51,898 bases of DNA, from positions 1-51,898 of the forward strand of contig JAEWIX010000078.1 in NCBI GenBank assembly GCA_023386885.1, written 5' to 3'. Of the stretch, positions 8,157 to 18,997 are shown piece by piece. Source of the stretch: Pseudomonadota bacterium. GTDB lineage: Bacteria; Pseudomonadota; Alphaproteobacteria; Rhizobiales; Xanthobacteraceae. The translations under genes and the position numbers were made by a program. Under the pieces are notes generated by a model. That model was not told the DNA's origin. It searched no databases and saw only the letters and a program-made list of their open reading frames with translations. Positions within the stretch are counted from its first letter, which is position 1; each line of letters begins with the position of its first letter.

Positions 8157-9275
8157 ATGAGCCGCGCCTGGCGCGATGCGGTCGATTGGCTGACCGCGCG
8201 CCGGGCGCAGTTCGCGCTGGGCCTGCGGGTGATGACCGCGGCATTGGCGGCGCTTGCGGTCGCGTTAGCGTTGCGGCTGCCGCTGCCGCTGTGGGCGGTG
8301 TTGACGGCGGTGATCGTGACGCAGATGAGCGTCGGCCGCTCCATCAAGGTGACGACCGACTATCTGATCGGCACCATCGGCGGCGCGATCTATGGCGGCG
8401 TCATCGCGGTGCTGTTTCCGCATGCGAGCGAACTGGCATTGCTCGCGGTGCTGGCGCTGGCGGTCGCCCCGCTCGCCGTTGTGGCGGCGATCAATCCCAG
8501 CTTCAACGTCGCGCCGGTCACCGCGATCATCGTGCTGCTGTTGCCGTCGATGACCCATAGCAGTCCGTTGGAATCGGCCATCGACCGGGTGATCGAGGTG
8601 GCGGTTGGCGCCTTCGTTGGGCTCGCGGTGTCGTTCGCGGTGTTGCCGTCGCGCGCGCACAACCTCGCTATCTCGGCCGCGGCGCGAATGCTGGATCAGA
8701 TCGCGGTGGCGCTGGACGAGTTGCTGAAAGGCCTGGCGCATGGCCTCGACAGCGAAACGCTGCATCGCTTGCAGGACGGCATTGGCGAGGCGCTGGTCGG
8801 CCTCAATAGCGTTGCGGTGGAGGCGGAGCGCGAGCGGGTGGCATGGCTCGCTGTGGGGCCGGATACCGGGCCATTGCTTCGGACATTGCTGCGGCTGCGC
8901 CACGATCTGGTGATGATCGGCCGCGCCACCGTGGTGCGGTTACCAGCCGACCTGCAATCGCGGCTGGCTGCCGCGCAAACTGAAGTGCGCGTCACGGCTG
9001 TGGCGTATCTTCGGGGAAGCAAGGCCGCGCTGGTGCAAAGGGCCGCGCCGCCATCGCTGAACGAGTTCGAGCAGGCACTGCGCGGCTATACCGAATCCGT
9101 TACCGCCTTGCGTCGCGAGGGCCGCACCCGCGATCTGCCGGTCGATGTCATCGAGCGCTTCTTCATGGTCGGGTTCGCGCTCGAGCAATTGCATCAAAAT
9201 TTCATCGACCTGCGCCGCTGCGTCACCAGTTGGAGCGGCGCCCAACGCGCGTCATTTGGCCGCTCGGCGGCATAA
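8157..9275 (+). CDS. FUSC-type inner-membrane protein
   Basis: A 372-residue protein with about six hydrophobic segments in the first 170 residues (for example VMTAALAALAVALALRLPL and LPLWAVLTAVIVTQMSVG), then a long cytosolic helical half. The pattern GRSIKVTTDYLIGTIGGAIYG is typical of the fusaric-acid-resistance / aromatic acid exporter superfamily. In larger members this unit is duplicated; here one copy is present, so it may work as a dimer. ATG 8157 has GAGG seven bases upstream; ATG 8130 is possible. It is divergent from the isomerase gene. The substrate is unknown. Confidence 0.8.
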   Translation: MSRAWRDAVDWLTARRAQFALGLRVMTAALAALAVALALRLPLPLWAVLTAVIVTQMSVGRSIKVTTDYLIGTIGGAIYGGVIAVLFPHASELALLAVLALAVAPLAVVAAINPSFNVAPVTAIIVLLLPSMTHSSPLESAIDRVIEVAVGAFVGLAVSFAVLPSRAHNLAISAAARMLDQIAVALDELLKGLAHGLDSETLHRLQDGIGEALVGLNSVAVEAERERVAWLAVGPDTGPLLRTLLRLRHDLVMIGRATVVRLPADLQSRLAAAQTEVRVTAVAYLRGSKAALVQRAAPPSLNEFEQALRGYTESVTALRREGRTRDLPVDVIERFFMVGFALEQLHQNFIDLRRCVTSWSGAQRASFGRSAA

Positions 9276-9349
9276 GGCGCTGGCACCTCGCCCGATCGCC
9301 ACGACTTGCCTATATTTCCGGGACGTTTGCCAACAGACGAGTGCATGGG

Positions 9350-10246
9350 ATGCAGACCGGTCGCATGGCGAAGCAAATCCGCCCGGCGAACAAGCCGAAA
9401 TGCGCGGCTACGGAAATGAACTGCGCGACGGCATTTCAGACGATGGCACGGGATTGCCTCGCGCGCATACGGGCCCAGCATCCCGGAACCATTGCAGGCG
9501 ATGCCGAAGCCCTTCACCAGATGCGGGTCGCCATCTCGCGATTGCGCGCGGTGGTCACATTCTTCGCACCGATGACCTCCGATGCGACGTGGCCGAAACT
9601 GAAGACGGAGCTGAAGTGGCTCCACGCTCTGTTGGGAGACGCGCGCGATGCCGATGTCATGTCGGCACTTGTGCATCGCAAGCGGTACCAGAAATGGGCG
9701 GCGGGTATCGTTGCGCATGACGACAAGAAACACGACAGGCTTTATCGCCGGGTGGCCGCGGGCTTGCGGTCGAAGCGTTTCGGGCGGCTTATCGGTGCGT
9801 TGACCCGGTGGGTCGAGCGTGGACAATGGCTGATGCGCCGGGATGACGACACACGGCGGTTGCGGGCAGAGCCTCTGAGAGCTTATTGCCAGCGGACATT
9901 TGAACGCTGGCGAATGCGTTTGATCCGCAAGGGCCGCCGCCTTGCAACGATGGGCGGTAAACGGCGTCACAGCTTGCGAATCAAGGTCAAGCACTATCGC
10001 TACGTGCTCGAAGCGCTGGGCGATGTCTGCTCGCCCGCTGCCGGCCCGAAACTGCGCCATTTGCTCAAGCCTGCGAAACGGTTGCAGCGGGCGCTCGGCG
10101 ATTTGCGCGATCTGCAACGCCTGCGCCGCATCGGCGCGTCGTCGCAAAAGCCGCCCGGCTACGCGAAGCAAAAGGAGCGGTTGCTGGCGGCCGCGCGCGC
10201 GGCATGGCGCGACCTCAAGTCGCCGCTCTTGCTGCCGCGGTTCTGA
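9350..10246 (+). CDS. CHAD domain protein
   Basis: A 298-residue basic protein consisting mainly of a CHAD domain, a helical bundle rich in conserved His, Arg and Lys that binds inorganic polyphosphate. Landmarks are ALHQMRVAISRLRAVVTFF (about 53-71), LGDARDADVM (about 93-102) and RHSLRIKVKHYRYVLEAL (about 205-222). It lacks the N-terminal triphosphatase (CYTH) domain often fused to CHAD, and no polyphosphate kinase gene is in the window. Start choice is weak: ATG 9350 and ATG 9365 are both possible, and neither has a clear ribosome site. Confidence 0.85.
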   Translation: MQTGRMAKQIRPANKPKCAATEMNCATAFQTMARDCLARIRAQHPGTIAGDAEALHQMRVAISRLRAVVTFFAPMTSDATWPKLKTELKWLHALLGDARDADVMSALVHRKRYQKWAAGIVAHDDKKHDRLYRRVAAGLRSKRFGRLIGALTRWVERGQWLMRRDDDTRRLRAEPLRAYCQRTFERWRMRLIRKGRRLATMGGKRRHSLRIKVKHYRYVLEALGDVCSPAAGPKLRHLLKPAKRLQRALGDLRDLQRLRRIGASSQKPPGYAKQKERLLAAARAAWRDLKSPLLLPRF

Positions 10247-10350
10247 CTTCGGTATCTTCATTCTGGAAAAACACGATAAGATCGTGCGCGCGGGCTGAGC
10301 TTGTCGCTCCGCATCCCGCACAGGTCGAATAACAAGAAACGGAGAAAGAG

Positions 10351-11868
10351 ATGCTGATTCCGTTGGCCGACGTGCCGCGCTGGTATGCCGATCGCAAGCC
10401 GAAGGACACCGTTGCGGTCCGGCATGGCACCGAGGAACTGACGTGGGAAGCGCTGGAACGCAATGCCAATCGCAGGGCGCATGCGTTCGCGGAGCGTGGC
10501 GTCAAAGCCGGCGATTTCGTTGCCATCGGTCTGCCCAACAGTAATGCGTTCTATGAAACCAGTTTCGCGGTGTGGAAACTCGGCGCGACGCCGACGTCGC
10601 TGTCGCATCGGCTGCCGCGCGGCGAGGCCGCCGCGATCCTCAATATCCTGAAGCCATCGCTTGTTGTCGGCGGTGAGCCGGACTGGAATGCGCCGAATTC
10701 CGTACCGCGCGATTTCGTGCCCGAGGGCGTGTCCGACGAGCCACTCGACCGTCCGGTGGCGCGTTACTGGAAGGCGATGACCAGCGGCGGTTCAACCGGG
10801 CGACCGAAAGTGATTCTGGATCACCAGCCGGCGGTGACCGACACTGCGGTCGCGCCGCCGCTGCTGATGGAATCGGGCGCGGCGCTGCTCAATCCAGGGC
10901 CGCTCTATCACAACGCACCATTCATCGTGTCGCATTTTGCGCTGTTCGGCGGCGGCAGCGTCACCGGGATGGCGAAGTTCGACGCCGAGGAGGCGCTACG
11001 CCTGATCGATCGCTACAAGCTCGAATGGATCAACTTCGTGCCGACGATGATGCATCGCATCTGGTCGCTGCCGGAAGACGTGCGCAATCGCTACGACGTG
11101 TCGAGCCTCAAGACGGTCTTCCACATGGCAGCGCCGATGCCGTTGTGGCTGAAGGAAAAATGGATCGAGTGGCTCGGCCCGGAGAAAGTCTACGAGCTTT
11201 ACGGCGGCACCGAACGGCAGGGTCGCACGGTGATTTCCGGGACTGAATGGCTCGAGCATCGCGGCTCGGTCGGCAAGGTCGATCCGACTGCGTGCGCCAT
11301 TCGCATCATCGGCGAGGATGGCAACGACGTGCCGCAGGGCGAAACCGGCGAGGTCTATTTCATGCCGGTCGACGGCGTTGGCTCGACCTATCACTACATC
11401 GGCGCCGATCCGAAACGGCGTAGCGACGGCTGGGAGTCCATCGGCGACGTCGGGCGGCTCGATGAAGACGGCTATCTTTATCTCGGCGACCGTCTCACCG
11501 ACATGATCCTGCGCGGCGGCGCCAATCTCTATCCGGCGGAAATCGAGGCTGCGGTGCTGGCGCATCCCGATGTGCATTCGAGCATCGTGGTGGGGCTTCC
11601 CGATCCGGAACTCGGCAATCGCATTCACGCGATCATCGAGATCAATGACGGAGCCGATTCCCGTGCTGTCATCAACGGCATGAACGCGGTGCTGGCCGAC
11701 CGGATCAGTCGCAACAAGCATCCGGAAAGCTATGAGGTCTCGCTGGTGACCCTGCGTGACGATTCCGGCAAGGCACGGCGCACGCTGCTACGCGAGGAAC
11801 GGCTGACGTGGCTGAAAGAGGGGCGCGAGTTTCGTCTCTATGCGGATCGCGCAGGTCGGGGAGGATAG
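10351..11868 (+). CDS. AMP-dependent acyl-CoA ligase
   Basis: A 505-residue member of the adenylate-forming superfamily that would activate a carboxylic acid as acyl-AMP and then acyl-CoA. The ATP loop reads TSGGSTGRPK (about 145-154), followed by YELYGGTERQG (about 284-294), DVGRLDEDGYLYLGDRLTDM and the hinge region ILRGGANLYPAEIE. The C-terminal catalytic Lys is probably that in DSGKARR. ATG 10351 follows GGAGAAAGAG. The downstream gene starts five bases after this stop and is surely in the same operon. The acid substrate cannot be read from the sequence. Confidence 0.92.
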   Translation: MLIPLADVPRWYADRKPKDTVAVRHGTEELTWEALERNANRRAHAFAERGVKAGDFVAIGLPNSNAFYETSFAVWKLGATPTSLSHRLPRGEAAAILNILKPSLVVGGEPDWNAPNSVPRDFVPEGVSDEPLDRPVARYWKAMTSGGSTGRPKVILDHQPAVTDTAVAPPLLMESGAALLNPGPLYHNAPFIVSHFALFGGGSVTGMAKFDAEEALRLIDRYKLEWINFVPTMMHRIWSLPEDVRNRYDVSSLKTVFHMAAPMPLWLKEKWIEWLGPEKVYELYGGTERQGRTVISGTEWLEHRGSVGKVDPTACAIRIIGEDGNDVPQGETGEVYFMPVDGVGSTYHYIGADPKRRSDGWESIGDVGRLDEDGYLYLGDRLTDMILRGGANLYPAEIEAAVLAHPDVHSSIVVGLPDPELGNRIHAIIEINDGADSRAVINGMNAVLADRISRNKHPESYEVSLVTLRDDSGKARRTLLREERLTWLKEGREFRLYADRAGRGG

Positions 11869-11872
11869 TGCA

Positions 11873-12892
11873 ATGATAGCGCAATCGACCGTTGCGAAAT
11901 TGCTGGCGGACCAGATCGCCGACCCTGACACGCAATGGAGTCTCGGCACCTTCGGCGCCATCGCCGAATTCGCCCGCGACCGCGACGAGCCGGTGGCGCT
12001 TACGGCAACGAACGATGACGTCTCGGCAGTTACCGCGCGCGGCGGCATCGCGATCCGCGTGCATGAAGATATGCGTCCCTTCGCCTCGGAAAGCCTGGCG
12101 AAGCAGCACTGGAATCATCGTGTGGCGATCTGTCTGCCGGGAAATGCCTGCGCCATGAGCCGTCGCGGCGCGCTGACCGAACTTGGCGCTGACGCAGAGG
12201 CGTTGCGCGAACAGGATCGTGACGGCGTGCTGTTCGATCTTGGCCTCGATGCACCGCAGGCCGATCTGTGCATCCGCGTGGCCGATCCGCATGTCGCCGG
12301 TGAATTGCGCAATCATGTCGGCCGCGCCGTGTTCGAGCCAGGCAATCCGGCGATGGGTCTGATCCTCGCCGCCAACCCGCATCGGGTTTTCATCAGCCGT
12401 ATCGGGCGCGCGGAGGTCTATCAGCCGATCCCGCCGCACGACGGCAAAAGCCCGGAAGGGCCGCATACGCACGTGCTACCGAAACTTCTGAGAAGCGGCC
12501 GCACGCACCCTGCGACCGAGCCGATCCCGGAGGGCTTTGTGCCTTGCGCGCATTTCTATCCAGCACATCCGGCCAAGGATGCGCTGGGACAGGCGCGTGC
12601 CTTCGAGCGGTCGCGGCACGAGGCTTTCCAGCGGTTGCTGGCGGAACTGGGGGCGCCGGAAAGCGCGGCGTTCAAACGCGATGTGGTCGCGGCAGTCGGG
12701 CGCGGCGAGCCTCCATGGCGTGAGGCGCGCATCGCGGGCCGGGGCGCGCGCGCCAATGTCCGCATCGCGCTGCGCCAGATGAAGGCGGCCGGGGATGCCT
12801 CGCCGGTGCTGACGGCGTGGCTTGCGGCGTTTGACCGCGCGGAGGCCGCAGACGATGAGGCGGGCGATCTGTCACGCGGCCACGCCGATTAA
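11873..12892 (+). CDS. Unknown protein coupled to acyl-CoA ligase
   Basis: A 339-residue protein that I cannot place in a named family. It has no signal peptide or membrane span. Visible features are GTFGAIAEFARD near residue 25, a Cys-containing middle (VAICLPGNACAMSRRG), GPHTHVLPKLL (about 200-210) and a basic C-terminal third. ATG 11873 has GGGGAGGA upstream and lies five bases after the acyl-CoA ligase stop. The tight spacing suggests that it acts with the ligase, for example on the same acid. The following mgtC gene is 25 bases away and may share the transcript. Confidence 0.8.
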   Translation: MIAQSTVAKLLADQIADPDTQWSLGTFGAIAEFARDRDEPVALTATNDDVSAVTARGGIAIRVHEDMRPFASESLAKQHWNHRVAICLPGNACAMSRRGALTELGADAEALREQDRDGVLFDLGLDAPQADLCIRVADPHVAGELRNHVGRAVFEPGNPAMGLILAANPHRVFISRIGRAEVYQPIPPHDGKSPEGPHTHVLPKLLRSGRTHPATEPIPEGFVPCAHFYPAHPAKDALGQARAFERSRHEAFQRLLAELGAPESAAFKRDVVAAVGRGEPPWREARIAGRGARANVRIALRQMKAAGDASPVLTAWLAAFDRAEAADDEAGDLSRGHAD

Positions 12893-12917
12893 GGTGCATA
12901 TTTTCGGGGAGGACATC

Positions 12918-13400
12918 GTGCAAGGTCTGCTTGAAATGACGTCAAGTTTCCGGCTTGGCCCGCACGTCGTAGTGATGGCGATCGCATATCTGCTGGCCTT
13001 GCCGATCGGCTGGAATCGCGAGAAGGCCGAACGCAGCGCCGGATTGCGCACCTTTCCGTTAGTGGCGCTCGCGACCTGCGGTGTGATTCAGGCGACCGAG
13101 CACATGCTGGAAGGCCATCCCGAAGGCACGGCACGGATCATCGAAGGTCTGATGGCCGGCATGGGCTTTATCGGCGGCGGGGCCATCCTCAAAACCAAAC
13201 TGTCGGTTCACGGCACTGCGACCGCTGCCAGCCTGTGGGCCACCGGTGCCGTCGGTGTCGCGGTGGGGCTAGGCGCCTACGATGTCGCCGTCGTCATCTC
13301 GCTGTTTACGTTTCTGACGCTGTGGCTGCTCACGCCGCTGAAGCCCGATGCCGACGACAATGCTAAACCGGATGGCAAGGAAGAGCCCACCCAACCCTGA
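12918..13400 (+). CDS. MgtC/SapB family membrane protein
   Basis: A 160-residue protein with the MgtC N-terminal domain: about four membrane helices, the motif IGWNREKAERSAGLRTFPLV near residue 31, and GLMAGMGFIGGGAILK (about 79-94) followed by GTATAASLWATGAVGVAVG. Family members influence magnesium homeostasis and F-ATPase activity. It lacks the C-terminal ACT-like domain of Salmonella MgtC, so it is the short form common in non-pathogens. GTG 12918 is chosen because GGGGAGGA lies just upstream; the longer frame overlaps the preceding gene. Confidence 0.88.
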   Translation: MQGLLEMTSSFRLGPHVVVMAIAYLLALPIGWNREKAERSAGLRTFPLVALATCGVIQATEHMLEGHPEGTARIIEGLMAGMGFIGGGAILKTKLSVHGTATAASLWATGAVGVAVGLGAYDVAVVISLFTFLTLWLLTPLKPDADDNAKPDGKEEPTQP

Positions 13401-13508
13401 TCACCGCGTCGTCAGCTAAGGTTGGACCACGGAACTGAACCGAAATAACTGCCGTCCACGGGATAATCGTCCCGCTGATGTTACCGATCTCGTGCGGCAT
13501 GCACTCGG

Positions 13509-15950
<2,442 letters not shown>

Positions 15951-16050
15951 TCTCGTGTCTCGATTCCGAAGTTCGCATGTCCTTGCAGCACTCCCTGACG
16001 CGAGCCGCGGAATCGCGGAATCAGAGAGACACGAGCAAGCTATAATTGCC

Positions 16051-16124
16051 GGTGTGGATCAGGTTCAGAAGTTCGCTTGACGGACTCACGGAAACAACAA
16101 AGCGAACTTCTGAACCACCACACC
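16051..16124. repeat. Large inverted repeat in the gyrB leader
   Basis: Two arms pair over 24 bases: 16062-16078 with 16100-16116 are perfectly complementary (17 bp), and 16051-16057 with 16118-16124 add 7 bp. The arms are offset by an extra ATCA (16058-16061) opposite a single A. The loop is 21 bases. No T-tract follows on either strand, so it is not a standard terminator. It lies about 100 bases before the gyrB start codon. Confidence 0.85.
16053..16061 (-). promoter_or_regulatory. Candidate DnaA G-box (TGATCCACA)
   Basis: The minus strand reads TGATCCACA, which differs from the classical DnaA box TTATCCACA at one base and equals the G-box described for Caulobacter. It is created by the ATCA bases that break the symmetry of the surrounding inverted repeat. 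A role in linking gyrB to DnaA is inference only. Confidence 0.45.
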
Positions 16125-16350
16125 AGCGGACCTATAAGGGTGTCTCGAATCAGCAAGAAAAAAGCGCTGCTGAACCGCCTATTTGTGCCATGAAACGGGC
16201 CATGCGCCTAGCGCAAAGTCGAGCCTCGCAAGGTATTGAAGAAATAGGTATTTTTAACGGTTTTTCAAGACGGTTTTCAGCCCGTTCCGAGGGTCCGCGA
16301 AATGCCGTCGGCAGGCGCCGGAAGCAAGCCTCGTGGGGTCCTCTTTCGGC

Positions 16351-17487
16351 TCACGTCGCGGGGCGGATTTGCCCGGCCTCGACGGCCAGAATTTCGCCCC
16401 GTGACCCGATGTCGGCGAACGCCGCCGGATCCGCGCCGGTCATCCAGACCTGGGCGCCGAGCGTCGTCAGTTCCGTGAACAAGGCGGTGCGGCGGCCGGG
16501 GTCGAGATGCGCCACCACCTCGTCGAGCAGCAGCAGCGGGGCGATGCCGGTCATCTCGGCGACCAGATTGGCGTGCGCCAGCACCAGCCCGATCAGGAGC
16601 GCCTTCTGCTCGCCGGTGGACGCATCCTTCGCCGGCATGTTTTTCGGCGCGTAGATCACTTGCAGGTCGGTGAGGTGCGGCCCGTCGAGAGTGCGGCCGG
16701 CGGCGGCGTCGCGCCCACGGTTGTCGCGCAGCATCGCGCGGTAGCGATCTTCCACGGCGGTGGCGGGTTCGGAGACGAGCGCGTTCTCGATCCAGCCGTC
16801 GAGCGCGATGGCAGCGGATGGGAAAGCGGAAGTATGGCCGCGCGCGGCAAGCGTCGCGGCCAGCCGTTGCAGCGTCTGGCCGCGCTGAGCCGCGACCGCG
16901 ATGGCCAGTTCGGCGGTCTCGCGTTCGACGGCATCGAGCCAGTGGGTGTTGGGCTGACGGTCTTCCAACAGCCGGTTGCGCGAGCGCAGGCTGCGGTCGA
17001 GCGCGGAGACGCGGCTGGAATGCTCGCTGTCGAGCGCCAGCACCAGGCGGTCAAAAAAGCGCCGCCGCTCGGAGGCGGGGCCGGTGAACAGCCCATCCAT
17101 CGCCGGCGTCAGCCAGACCATGCGCAGATGGTCGCCGAAGTCGGTTGCGGAGGCGACAGGTTCGCGATCGATGCGGCAGCGGCGGTTGGTGGTGGTATCA
17201 CCGGACGGCGCGTCGATGCCGGTCCCCAGCGTCGCAAGGCCGAGTGCGCCTTCGACCTCGGCCGCCACGGCCCACGCGCCGTCGCCGCTTTGGTTGGCGG
17301 TGTCTTCGAGGCGGGCACGGCGCAGGCCTCGTCCGGGTGAGAGAAAGGAAATCGCTTCCAGACAATTGGTTTTGCCGGCGCCGTTCGGCCCCACCAGGAC
17401 GACGAGATCGCCATGCGCGGTGAGACTCGCCGAGCGATAGTTGCGGAACTGGGTCAGCGACAGGCGGTGAATGCGAGAGGGGGTCAT
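16351..17487 (-). CDS. recF: DNA replication and repair protein RecF
   Basis: A 378-residue SMC-like ATPase that helps load RecA at gaps. Visible are the N-terminal RIHRLSLTQFRNYRS, Walker A GPNGAGKT (33-40), the ABC-type signature STGEQKALL and Walker B LLLLDEVVAHLD in the last quarter. I start at ATG 17487 because the conserved sequence begins there; the frame extends 13 codons upstream, but those codons lie inside repeat copy C. There is no good ribosome site, and GTG 17493 is an alternative. It lies downstream of dnaN in the usual dnaA-dnaN-recF-gyrB order. Confidence 0.96.
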   Translation of the reverse strand: MTPSRIHRLSLTQFRNYRSASLTAHGDLVVLVGPNGAGKTNCLEAISFLSPGRGLRRARLEDTANQSGDGAWAVAAEVEGALGLATLGTGIDAPSGDTTTNRRCRIDREPVASATDFGDHLRMVWLTPAMDGLFTGPASERRRFFDRLVLALDSEHSSRVSALDRSLRSRNRLLEDRQPNTHWLDAVERETAELAIAVAAQRGQTLQRLAATLAARGHTSAFPSAAIALDGWIENALVSEPATAVEDRYRAMLRDNRGRDAAAGRTLDGPHLTDLQVIYAPKNMPAKDASTGEQKALLIGLVLAHANLVAEMTGIAPLLLLDEVVAHLDPGRRTALFTELTTLGAQVWMTGADPAAFADIGSRGEILAVEAGQIRPAT

Positions 17488-17496
17488 CAGCACAGT

Positions 17497-17596
17497 GTCA
17501 TACGCGGGCTTGGCCCGCGTATCCATCAGCCGCTTGAACGGATACTGCAGAAAGCAATTTTCAGACGATGGATCGCCGGGTCAAGCTGGCAATGAC
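17497..17596. repeat. Two-hairpin palindromic repeat, copy C
   Basis: It starts with GTCAT, has a perfect 10-bp hairpin (17500-17509 with 17513-17522, loop TTG), then ATCCATC, a 40-base spacer, GATGGAT, a GC-rich half and the end ATGAC. The layout equals copies A and B. It occupies most of the dnaN-recF gap, and its strong hairpin begins 12 bases from the recF start codon. Confidence 0.75.
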
Positions 17597-17647
17597 GGCC
17601 CTATAAACGAGGATGCCGTGCATCAAGACGGCCTTCCCGCAAGAGCC

Positions 17648-18766
17648 TCACACCCGCATCGGCATCAGCACATAGAGCGCGCCCTTGGCGTCGCGGTCGT
17701 GCACCAGTGTCGGCGAACCGGGATCGGCCAGTTTCAGCACGGCAACTTCGCCTTCGATCTGCGCCGCGATGTCGAGCAGGTAGCGCGAGTTGAAGCCGAT
17801 ATCGAGCGCGTCGGCGGCGTAGTCGACTTCCAGTTCCTCGGTGGCGCTGCCGGAATCCGGGTTGGTGACGGAAAGCACCAGCTTGCCGGCGGACAAGGCC
17901 AGCTTGACGGCGCGGCCGCGCTCGCTGGAAATGGTCGAGACGCGATCCACCGCGGCCTCGAAGTCCTTCTTGTCAACGCGCAGTTCCTTGTCGTTGTTCT
18001 GCGGAATGACGCGGCCGTAATCGGGGAAGGTGCCGTCGATCAGCTTCGACGTCAGCACCACGTTGCCGAGCGTGAAGCGGATCTTGCCCTGCGACAGTTC
18101 GATGGTGACTTCCGCCTCGGCATCCTCGATCAGCCGCTGCACTTCGCCGACCGTCTTGCGCGGCACGATGACGCCGGGCATGCCGCCGGCGCCCTTTGGC
18201 AATGCCAGATCGATCTGTGCCAGGCGATGGCCGTCGGTGGCGACGGCGCGTAGCGTCTCGGATTTGGCGGAGCCTGCGGCATGCAGATAGATGCCGTTGA
18301 GGTAATAGCGGGTTTCCTCCGTCGAGATCGCGAACTGCGTGCGGTCGATCAGCCGCTTGACGTCGGCGGCCGACAGCGAGAACGCATGCGACATGTCGCC
18401 GGCGGCGAGATCGGGGAAATCGCTTTCCGGCAGCGTCTGCAAGGTGAAGCGCGAACGCCCGGCGCGGATCGCCAGCACCGCGCGGTCGCCGTCGCTTTCC
18501 AGCACGATCTGTGAGCCGTCCGGCAGCTTGCGCACGATGTCGTAGAACATATGCGCGGGCACGGTGGTCGAACCGGCGGTGGCAGTTTCGGCCGCCAGCG
18601 TTTCGGTGACTTCAAGATCGAGGTCGGTGGCCTTCAGCGCCAGCCGGGCACCCTCCGCGCGGATCAGGACGTTGCCGAGAATCGGAATGGTGTTGCGGCG
18701 CTCGACCACGCGGTGGACGTGGCCCAGTGACTTCAGCAACTGCGCGCGCTCAACGGTAACCTTCAT
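17648..18766 (-). CDS. dnaN: DNA polymerase III beta subunit (sliding clamp)
   Basis: A 372-residue ring clamp of the replicative polymerase, with the normal length for three repeated domains. Landmarks are MKVTVERAQLLKSLGHVHRVVERRNTIPIL at the start (shown by its first part MKVTVERAQLLK), FYDIVRKLPDG (about 74-84), RSRFTLQTLPESDFP (about 109-123) and the C-terminal LMPMRV, part of the protein-binding pocket of clamps. It is 231 bases downstream of dnaA and 121 upstream of the repeat-split recF. Confidence 0.98.
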   Translation of the reverse strand: MKVTVERAQLLKSLGHVHRVVERRNTIPILGNVLIRAEGARLALKATDLDLEVTETLAAETATAGSTTVPAHMFYDIVRKLPDGSQIVLESDGDRAVLAIRAGRSRFTLQTLPESDFPDLAAGDMSHAFSLSAADVKRLIDRTQFAISTEETRYYLNGIYLHAAGSAKSETLRAVATDGHRLAQIDLALPKGAGGMPGVIVPRKTVGEVQRLIEDAEAEVTIELSQGKIRFTLGNVVLTSKLIDGTFPDYGRVIPQNNDKELRVDKKDFEAAVDRVSTISSERGRAVKLALSAGKLVLSVTNPDSGSATEELEVDYAADALDIGFNSRYLLDIAAQIEGEVAVLKLADPGSPTLVHDRDAKGALYVLMPMRV

Positions 18767-18997
18767 CGCAAACCTGCCCGATCCGGATTTCGAACCATGT
18801 GGTGGAAGCGCCGGGCAGCCGGAAACGGCGCCGCGGCAAGCGGTTCCGCAAGGTCGAATATGGATCGATTGAGGTCAACCCCGCGGGGGTCGCAGGGTGG
18901 CTTGGATATGGTTTCGGTGCAAGAGTTGAAGCGTCGGGAAAGCCGATTTTTCACGGCTTTTCCGGACGCATTGTCACGAGGCCAAGCCGGCCGGCCG

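Larger units (their letters stand above)
15951..16350. other. recF-gyrB intergenic region
   Basis: 400 bases without a gene. It holds the inverted repeat at 16051-16124, a DnaA G-box inside it (16053-16061), and CCTATAAGGG at 16131-16140, which on the minus strand reads CCCTTATAGG and could be a -10 element that places a gyrB transcript start at the outer edge of the inverted repeat. No convincing -35 is visible. Confidence 0.5.

Noticed and set aside
13459..13474. Short hairpin CGGGA/TCCCG between mgtC and gyrB as a terminator
   Set aside because: The stem is only 5 bp and no T-tract follows on either strand.
18824..18847. GGAAC-N15-CGTT on the minus strand upstream of dnaN, similar to a stress promoter
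   Set aside because: The spacing is one base too short compared with the GGAAC-N16/17-CGTT rule, and dnaN is expected to be driven by housekeeping promoters. Probably chance.
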